Shown in pieces: positions 58,979 through 64,000 of a stretch of DNA of 64,000 bases. The notes under the pieces are model-generated. The model was not told the DNA's origin. It saw only the letters and a list, made by a program, of their open reading frames with translations, and ran no database searches. The translations under genes were made by a program, and so were the position numbers. Location of the stretch: contig NZ_CP048000.1 in NCBI RefSeq assembly GCF_009931695.1, forward strand, positions 1,577,001-1,641,000, read 5' to 3'. Numbering within the stretch: position 1 is the stretch's first letter; every line of letters starts with the position of its first letter. The DNA comes from Anaerocolumna sedimenticola (lineage in GTDB: Bacteria; Bacillota; Clostridia; Lachnospirales; Lachnospiraceae).

Positions 58979-59293
58979 ATGGAAATAACGGGAGTTAATA
59001 CACAGTATGATTGTAACTCATCTGTTAAAAGGAACGGAAATAATAGCGACAATCCAGGAGTGTTTGAGACATTTAAAACTGAGAGAATGAAATGGGTAGA
59101 GAAAGTCAAGGAAGAGATCAATGAACAATTAGAAAATGACAGTGAAAGAAATATTAAGATGTCTGATAAACAATGGCAAGCTCTAATGAATCATGTGGAT
59201 ATCGCTATTAATAACTTTAAGAAAAATGTAAGAGAACAAGAGGTAGAAAGCCAACAAAAAAATGAATCCATATCCGGCAATAGTCAATCCTAA
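58979..59293 (+). CDS. Small coiled protein, unrecognised
   Basis: 104 residues, hydrophilic. It opens MEITGVNTQYDC and has a helical half (about 38-92) with KMSDKQWQALMNHVDIAINN. No signal peptide, Cys pair or membrane segment. AAGGAG before the ATG and normal codon use suggest a real gene. The N-terminal MxIxGV pattern recalls small proteins of unknown function in clostridia, but I cannot assign a role. Confidence 0.65.
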   Translation: MEITGVNTQYDCNSSVKRNGNNSDNPGVFETFKTERMKWVEKVKEEINEQLENDSERNIKMSDKQWQALMNHVDIAINNFKKNVREQEVESQQKNESISGNSQS

Positions 59294-59549
59294 AGTATCA
59301 GGTAATCTTGACAATATTATTTATTTGATGATATGATATAAATATAAAAACATGAATTTTATGAAACTTTTGAGGTGACGATATCCGGTTCACTTGATAT
59401 TACATAATCAGTAATATAAGTCGCACGTGGAAGTGAAGAAAAGATCATAATTGAAAAGAAATATGGAAACTGCTCAATGGCAGTCTCTTTTCTATACACA
59501 AAATATGATTTTCATGGCATTTTCCGCGCATATAATTCAACAATTAATT

Positions 59550-59577
59550 AGCTGTGGAGATTTCCGCAGCTTTTTAT
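59550..59577 (+). terminator. Terminator-like hairpin in the nucleotidyltransferase leader
   Basis: AGCTGTGG (59550-59557) pairs with CCGCAGCT (59564-59571), then TTTTTAT, only about 13 bases before the ribosome-binding site ATGGAGG. A smaller ACTGC/GCAGT hairpin lies near 59468-59483. This suggests transcription attenuation. Confidence 0.55.
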
Positions 59578-59597
59578 ATTTTAAGATGGAGGTAACT

Positions 59598-60632
59598 ATG
59601 AAAAATAGCAGACCTTATGTTAGTGTTAAGAAAGATAATAATTTAGAAGAGCTTATAAATGCGCTTGATAAGAATATGGATAAAATTAAAGCGTTTGATC
59701 AGATTGCGGGTATTATGCTGGATGGTGGTATGTCAAGAGGGTATGCTGATTATTTGTCAGAAATAGATGTTGTTATCTTTCTGCATAAAGATGCCTACGA
59801 AAATTATAATTTGAAAAAAACTCCGATTGCTCTTGGAATTACAATGCTTGATGGATATCTGTATGATGTTAAAACTGTAAATTACGAAGAAGAGCTGAAA
59901 CGGGATTATGACAGTACAACATTATGGGATTTGTCTTATGCGAAGATTATTTATGATAATAATGGAGAACTCAAAAGTCTGTTTGAAATGAAACTGAAAA
60001 AGGAAAGTGAAGTTTCTCAAGCCGAAAGGCTGATGTTTGATGTTTGGTGGAACTATAGGCTTGCAGGTGACATATGGATCCACAGGGAGGATATTCTTCA
60101 AGGACATTATTGTTTTAATAATGCTGTAAAACCCCTGATATCATCCTTATTTATAGCAAATAAAGAATATATCCCTCATGATAAGTGGCTGATCCATATG
60201 AGCAGAACTTTGGAATGGAAGCCGCTAAACTATGATAGATTGCTGAAGGACATTTTTAGTACAGGTGATATGAGTCTGGAAAGTTTATATAAAAGACAGG
60301 AAAGTATTGAAAGTTTATGGAACTCCATCGATATACAATTGTGTAGGATGATTGACTTTAATAATGGTTTGAAACTGATGCACAGGGGAGCATATCAAAT
60401 TTTAAAAAGAGCAGTAGATAAGGGGATATTTACGATTGAAGAATGGAATAAATTTAGCAGTATAGCAAATTTAAATTTTGAACCGCTTTTCAGTATTTCA
60501 GAGATAAAAGACGGAAAGGTTATTTTAAATAAAGATAAAATGAATGCTTTAGGTGAAAATGATATGTATTTTTGGTTTCTCGATATAGTGAAAGCTATCA
60601 GACAAGGTGATTTAATAAATAATAAAGATTAA
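59598..60632 (+). CDS. Nucleotidyltransferase-fold protein
   Basis: 344 residues. Near 40-62 the segment LDGGMSRGYADYLSEIDVVIF matches the polymerase-beta-type nucleotidyltransferase motif, with Ser-Glu-Ile-Asp in place of the usual Ser-Asp-x-Asp. The remainder is mostly helical, like DUF4037 proteins and some antibiotic adenylyltransferases. The substrate is unknown. GGAGG fixes the start at 59598. The frame is open without a stop back to 59451, through the attenuator hairpin, so a longer form cannot be excluded. Confidence 0.7.
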   Translation: MKNSRPYVSVKKDNNLEELINALDKNMDKIKAFDQIAGIMLDGGMSRGYADYLSEIDVVIFLHKDAYENYNLKKTPIALGITMLDGYLYDVKTVNYEEELKRDYDSTTLWDLSYAKIIYDNNGELKSLFEMKLKKESEVSQAERLMFDVWWNYRLAGDIWIHREDILQGHYCFNNAVKPLISSLFIANKEYIPHDKWLIHMSRTLEWKPLNYDRLLKDIFSTGDMSLESLYKRQESIESLWNSIDIQLCRMIDFNNGLKLMHRGAYQILKRAVDKGIFTIEEWNKFSSIANLNFEPLFSISEIKDGKVILNKDKMNALGENDMYFWFLDIVKAIRQGDLINNKD

Positions 60633-60767
60633 TTTGTAAAAATGATATAATGAATATGGGACAGCAGTATGAATAGCCAAAGAAGCAGATAAGTTTCTTG
60701 AATATATAGTTGAACAAAGTCATATCGCTCTTTAAAAAGGTGATTGTAACTAACTGGTGATGTGATA

Positions 60768-60850
60768 TAAAAAAGAGCCGGCATTTTTAATATAGCTCCT
60801 AAGGTCAGACAGAAATCTAATTCTAAGAGTTCACTTTATAACACCGGCTC
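60768..60850 (-). terminator. Terminator of gap
   Basis: Reading the minus strand, GAGCCGG (60844-60850) pairs with CCGGCTC (60775-60781) and TTTTTT follows. A second hairpin GTGGGCGG/CCGCCAC stands at 60874-60899, nearer the gene. Between 60633 and 60770 nothing is seen. Confidence 0.7.
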
Positions 60851-60903
60851 ATCAATCTATTAAAAACCAGTTCTGGTGGGCGGACATTATAGCCCGCCAC
60901 ACA

Positions 60904-61905
60904 TCATAATTTTGCGAGGTATTTTGCAGTACGAATCATTTGGCTGGTAAAAGAGTTTTCGTTATCGTACCAGGCAGCGATTTTCACCAGAGTATTGTTA
61001 CCAAATTTTGATACTTTCGTCTGAGTTGCGTCAAACAAGCCGCCGTAAGTCATGCCGATTATATCGGATGAAACAATCAATTCATCCGTATATCCGTATT
61101 CATCGGATTGGGATTGCTCCATTTTTTCGTTGACCTGCTCTACTGTTACGGAACCGTCCACAACTGCGGTCAATTCGGTTAGTGAACCGGTCATAATAGG
61201 TACCCTTTGGGAAGTGCCATCCAGTTTGCCGTCTAAGGCCGGGATAACCAACCCGATTGCCTTTGCCGCCCCTGTTGAGGTAGGTATGATGTTACCGGCC
61301 GCAGAGCGCGCACGTCGCAAGTCGCCTTTGGCGTGAGGGCCGTCAAGGGTATTCTGGTCATTAGTATAGGCATGTATTGTTGTCATAAAACCTGTTTTGA
61401 TAGGTGCAAGCTCGTTTAAATAATATGCCATTGGAGCGAGGCAGTTCGTGGTACAGGATGCAGCCGATACAATGGTATCGTCTTTCGTCAGTGTGTGTTC
61501 ATTTACACCGTAAACGATGGTGGAAACATCTTTTCCGGCGGCAGTGGATATTAGTACCTTTTTTGCACCTGCTTCAATATGTGCAGCCGATGCTTTTTTT
61601 GACGCGAAAAAGCCTGTACACTCCAGAACAACATCTATTTGTAATTCTTTCCAGGGAAGACTCCTTGGGTCTTTTTCGGCATATATCGGAATCTCCACAC
61701 CATTTACGGTCAAGCTGTTCTCGTTATAACCAATTTTTTCGTCATAACACCCCTGAGTTGTGTCATACTTTAGCAGATGTGCAAGCATCTGCGGACTCGT
61801 AAGGTCATTAATAGCTGCAATTCTATATCCTTCCGTATTAAAAAGCTGTCGAAATGCAAGTCTTCCAATTCTGCCAAAACCATTTATTGCTATATTAATT
61901 CCCAT
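60904..61905 (-). CDS. gap: Glyceraldehyde-3-phosphate dehydrogenase
   Basis: 333 residues. NAD-binding INGFGRIGR (7-15), catalytic Cys151 in SAASCTTNC, and [12 protein letters not shown] near the end. It oxidises glyceraldehyde-3-phosphate in glycolysis. ATG at 61905 follows AAAGGTGG; the earlier GTG overlaps this. It stands alone, without pgk and tpiA, and is divergent from an AraC-type regulator, so it may be an accessory isozyme. Confidence 0.96.
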   Translation of the reverse strand: MGINIAINGFGRIGRLAFRQLFNTEGYRIAAINDLTSPQMLAHLLKYDTTQGCYDEKIGYNENSLTVNGVEIPIYAEKDPRSLPWKELQIDVVLECTGFFASKKASAAHIEAGAKKVLISTAAGKDVSTIVYGVNEHTLTKDDTIVSAASCTTNCLAPMAYYLNELAPIKTGFMTTIHAYTNDQNTLDGPHAKGDLRRARSAAGNIIPTSTGAAKAIGLVIPALDGKLDGTSQRVPIMTGSLTELTAVVDGSVTVEQVNEKMEQSQSDEYGYTDELIVSSDIIGMTYGGLFDATQTKVSKFGNNTLVKIAAWYDNENSFTSQMIRTAKYLAKL

Positions 61906-62037
61906 AGCAACCACCTTTCTTTTTTAAATTATATTGTGTTAAAATTATTTTGCGTTCTTATTATATCGTTTAAGTTTTTGTGATACAATGTTATATATGA
62001 AGCATTTTACTATACTATATGTTAGAAGGTGAGAACC

Positions 62038-62892
62038 ATGCCACAATTTGACCGCCATAAAAAGAGAACTGTATATATTGAATTTGTTGCAGCGGAGGAT
62101 TTTAATAATCTTCCCTATCCGGAGCGGTTTACTCTGGTATTTGTTACGAGTGGAAGTATAAAAGGGCTGTTGAACGAATGCCCAATTACAATTTCTGCAC
62201 CTGGTGTTCTTTGCCTGGCTAAAGATGATACGATACAGGTTGTTCAAAAGTACAATGTCTCCGCTCAGTCATTCAGTTTTCATCCGGATTTTCTTAGCTT
62301 CGTCACAATTTCTGAAACGAGGGATTTCATTTCAACTAATTTAAAAATACAAACAGTTCTGTCGCTTTTTCAGAGAGATGATACACATAACGGAGTTCCC
62401 CTTGTAACCGAGAGAGCTTATCCACAATTACTGGAATGGTTTTTTGTGCTTGGAACAGAAGTATATGCGCAAAGTGATACACTCTGGGTATGCAGAATTA
62501 AAAGATACCTCATACAAATTTCGGGGTTACTTGAGGATTTAAACCGTCAGAACGGACAATCACCTGTTGATAGAGTTTTAGCATATATACACACAAATTA
62601 CTCCGATAAAATCAGTTTAAAAGATTTAACTAATTGTGCGCACCTGAATCGTGTGTCACTCAATAAAATGTTTCAGGAAAGATGCGGATGTACAGCAATG
62701 GGTTACTTGCTGTCGCACCGATTGAAAGTTGCGGGGGATCTTCTGACTCATACCAATATGAGCTTGAATGAAATTGCACGTTCTGCCGGATTTGAGTATG
62801 ATACTTACTTTATAAAACAATTTACGGCTAAAAGAGGGATATCTCCTACGGCATATCGGAAGACTTCCCGGAAGTTCGCTACTGCCCTATAA
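62038..62892 (+). CDS. AraC-family transcriptional regulator
   Basis: 284 residues. The C-terminal two-helix-turn-helix domain (about 185-280) has ISLKDLTNCAHLNRVSLNKM and SLNEIARSAGFEYDTYFIKQF. The N-terminal part (about 20-110) looks like a cupin sensor. AGAAGGTG lies before 62038. It is divergent from gap, 130 bases apart, and so may control it. Confidence 0.88.
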   Translation: MPQFDRHKKRTVYIEFVAAEDFNNLPYPERFTLVFVTSGSIKGLLNECPITISAPGVLCLAKDDTIQVVQKYNVSAQSFSFHPDFLSFVTISETRDFISTNLKIQTVLSLFQRDDTHNGVPLVTERAYPQLLEWFFVLGTEVYAQSDTLWVCRIKRYLIQISGLLEDLNRQNGQSPVDRVLAYIHTNYSDKISLKDLTNCAHLNRVSLNKMFQERCGCTAMGYLLSHRLKVAGDLLTHTNMSLNEIARSAGFEYDTYFIKQFTAKRGISPTAYRKTSRKFATAL

Positions 62893-62910
62893 AGGATGGA
62901 GGAAAAGCAG

Positions 62911-63009
62911 ATGGAATATGCAGCAAGTTATTACGAACAGATTTTTAATCAGAGCGGTATTTTCAGACGAATATCTAAACGAGGTATTGTATTTAACCTC
63001 CGGCAGTAA
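62911..63009 (+). CDS. 32-residue peptide, unrecognised
   Basis: MEYAASYYEQIFNQSGIFRR, then ISKRGIVFNLRQ. GGAGG lies eight bases before the ATG and the frame starts 19 bases after the AraC gene, so translation is plausible. It may instead be the start of a decayed gene. Confidence 0.35.
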   Translation: MEYAASYYEQIFNQSGIFRRISKRGIVFNLRQ

Positions 63010-63105
63010 GATAATATCGAAAAAAGTAATGGAAGGTAGGATTACATAAACTATTAATCTCCTGGAAAGACAGCTATAGGTTTGGTTTCCACTAGAAGTT
63101 AGGGG

Positions 63106-63203
63106 TTGCAGTTTTAAAAAGGATATGGTATAAATAATTTAAAGTATTAGGCAAGTGCCTTGATCCACGTCTGTTAGGGAAAAACTAACAGGCGTGTTTT
63201 TTT
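63106..63203 (+). promoter_or_regulatory. yitT-family promoter with an attenuator-like terminator
   Basis: TTGCAG (63106-63111), 17 bases, TATAAA (63129-63134). A small GGCA/TGCC hairpin is followed by a 12-bp stem CACGTCTGTTAG/CTAACAGGCGTG (63166-63196) and seven T residues. The ribosome-binding site ATGGAGG begins right after the T run. Confidence 0.65.
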
Positions 63204-63215
63204 ATGGAGGTATTG

Positions 63216-64000
63216 ATGAAAAAGGTTAAATTACTGATTGATATATTAATAGTTATATTAGGAAATTTTATTTATGCAGCGGGGGTAGTATTTTTTATTC
63301 TTCCTTCGGAACTGATTACCGGAGGTACAACAGGGATTGCAATAAGTATTAACCACTTTATAGGTCTGCCCGTATCTTATTTTGTTTTGGGTTTTAATGT
63401 TTGTATGTTTCTGCTAGGTTTCATTTTTCTGGGTAAGAATTTCGCGCTGACAACATTGATCAGTACATTTTGTTATCCTTTTGCCCTGGGACTGTTACAA
63501 AAATGGGGCGGAGAATATAGGGTGACGGATGATATTTTTATATGCACCCTCTTTGGAGGAATTTGTATTGGTGCATCAATCGCCCTTGTTATCAGAGCAG
63601 GAGCAAGTACGGGAGGTATGGATATACCGCCGTTGATTCTAAGTAAATATGTACGGGTACCGGTGTCATTAAGCTTATATATAGCAGATTGTTTCATACT
63701 TACATTACAGGCGGCATTCAGTGATAAAGAAAAAATTCTCTATGGTATTGTTTTAGTGCTGATTTATTCCATTGTTCTGGATAGGCTTCTTATGCTGGGC
63801 ACAAATAAAATGCAGCTAAAAATAGTAAGCGACAGAGCAGAAGATATTAAAGAAGCAATTATCTCAGAGATTGACAGGGGAGTAACGCTTTTGCACGGCA
63901 GGACGGGTTATCTGGAAAAAGAGACAGACATTTTATTAAGTGTTGTTTCAAACAGGGAACTTTACAAAGTAGAAAAACTGGTGCATCAAATTGATGAAGA
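63216..64000 (+). CDS. YitT-family (DUF161/DUF2179) membrane protein, cut by the window end
   Basis: At least 261 residues. About five to six transmembrane segments fill 1-200 with the family blocks LITGGTTGIAI and RAGASTGGMDI. The DUF2179 domain begins near 205 (IVSDRAEDIKEAI, GVTLLHGRTGYLEKE). GGAGG precedes the ATG. Function is not established; family members are widespread in Firmicutes and often occur in several copies. Confidence 0.9.
   Translation, partial: MKKVKLLIDILIVILGNFIYAAGVVFFILPSELITGGTTGIAISINHFIGLPVSYFVLGFNVCMFLLGFIFLGKNFALTTLISTFCYPFALGLLQKWGGEYRVTDDIFICTLFGGICIGASIALVIRAGASTGGMDIPPLILSKYVRVPVSLSLYIADCFILTLQAAFSDKEKILYGIVLVLIYSIVLDRLLMLGTNKMQLKIVSDRAEDIKEAIISEIDRGVTLLHGRTGYLEKETDILLSVVSNRELYKVEKLVHQIDE

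Noticed and set aside
58979..59293. Part of the element inserted at rpsI
   Set aside because: It lies outside the two 17-bp repeats and beyond what looks like the original rpsI terminator, so there is no evidence that it came with the element.

Overview
This 64 kb window is low-GC DNA from a spore-forming anaerobe of the class Clostridia. The best guess is a Lachnospiraceae-type chromosome. The clues are the S10-spc-alpha ribosomal cluster ending in rplQ followed by ECF transporter genes, truA and rplM-rpsI, a zinc-binding (type Z) S14, an unusually long L17, a cotJC-type spore-coat manganese catalase, a T-box leader and strong AGGAGG ribosome-binding sites. The species cannot be named from the sequence alone.

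Left edge (1-2243): the end of an integrated element. A large serine recombinase gene lies against, and reads into, the 3' two thirds of a cotJC-like manganese catalase gene. The 5' third of that gene is not in the window. This is the architecture of sporulation-controlled intervening elements such as skin in sigK. Biotin block (2.5-5.4 kb): birA behind a BirA-type operator, then bioB and bioY. From 6 to 23 kb the genes are mixed: a soluble chemoreceptor-like protein, an XRE regulator, plsC, rpoD, a TrpB2 gene behind a Trp T-box, a MIF-like protein, a secreted trypsin-like protease, an amidase, a DUF134-Mrp/NifX operon, dinB, fba, an MFS carrier, a nitrilase-family hydrolase, and a deleted yjdF gene that keeps its leader. 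From 23 to 35 kb: a GH130 phosphorylase, phosphoglucomutase, a pspA-ydjG-ydjH-ydjI-type envelope-stress operon, a LacI regulator, an rRNA-type methyltransferase and glutamate dehydrogenase.

Ribosomal region (35-57.9 kb): rpsJ-rplC-D-W-B-rpsS-rplV-rpsC-rplP-rpmC-rpsQ-rplN-X-E-rpsN-rpsH-rplF-R-rpsE-rpmD-rplO-secY-adk-map-KOW protein-infA-rpmJ-rpsM-K-D-rpoA-rplQ, then convergent lepB, ecfA1-ecfA2-ecfT-truA, and rplM-rpsI behind an L13 leader. Just after rpsI a 17-bp direct repeat of its last codons brackets about 1 kb. That segment holds an integrase fragment and a probable type I holin-like toxin with an antisense RNA promoter, so it looks like the scar of an element that used the rpsI 3' end as its attachment site. 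The right end (59-64 kb) has an unknown small protein, a nucleotidyltransferase-fold protein, gap divergent from an AraC regulator, and the start of a YitT-family membrane protein.

Six genes (ydjH-like, rplD, rplF, rplO, adk and the KOW gene) each lack exactly one base in a homopolymer run. Restoring it gives a full-length product every time, so sequencing error is the most likely cause and these genes are probably intact in the organism. The intergenic spaces are rich in long hairpins, some of them repeated within the window.
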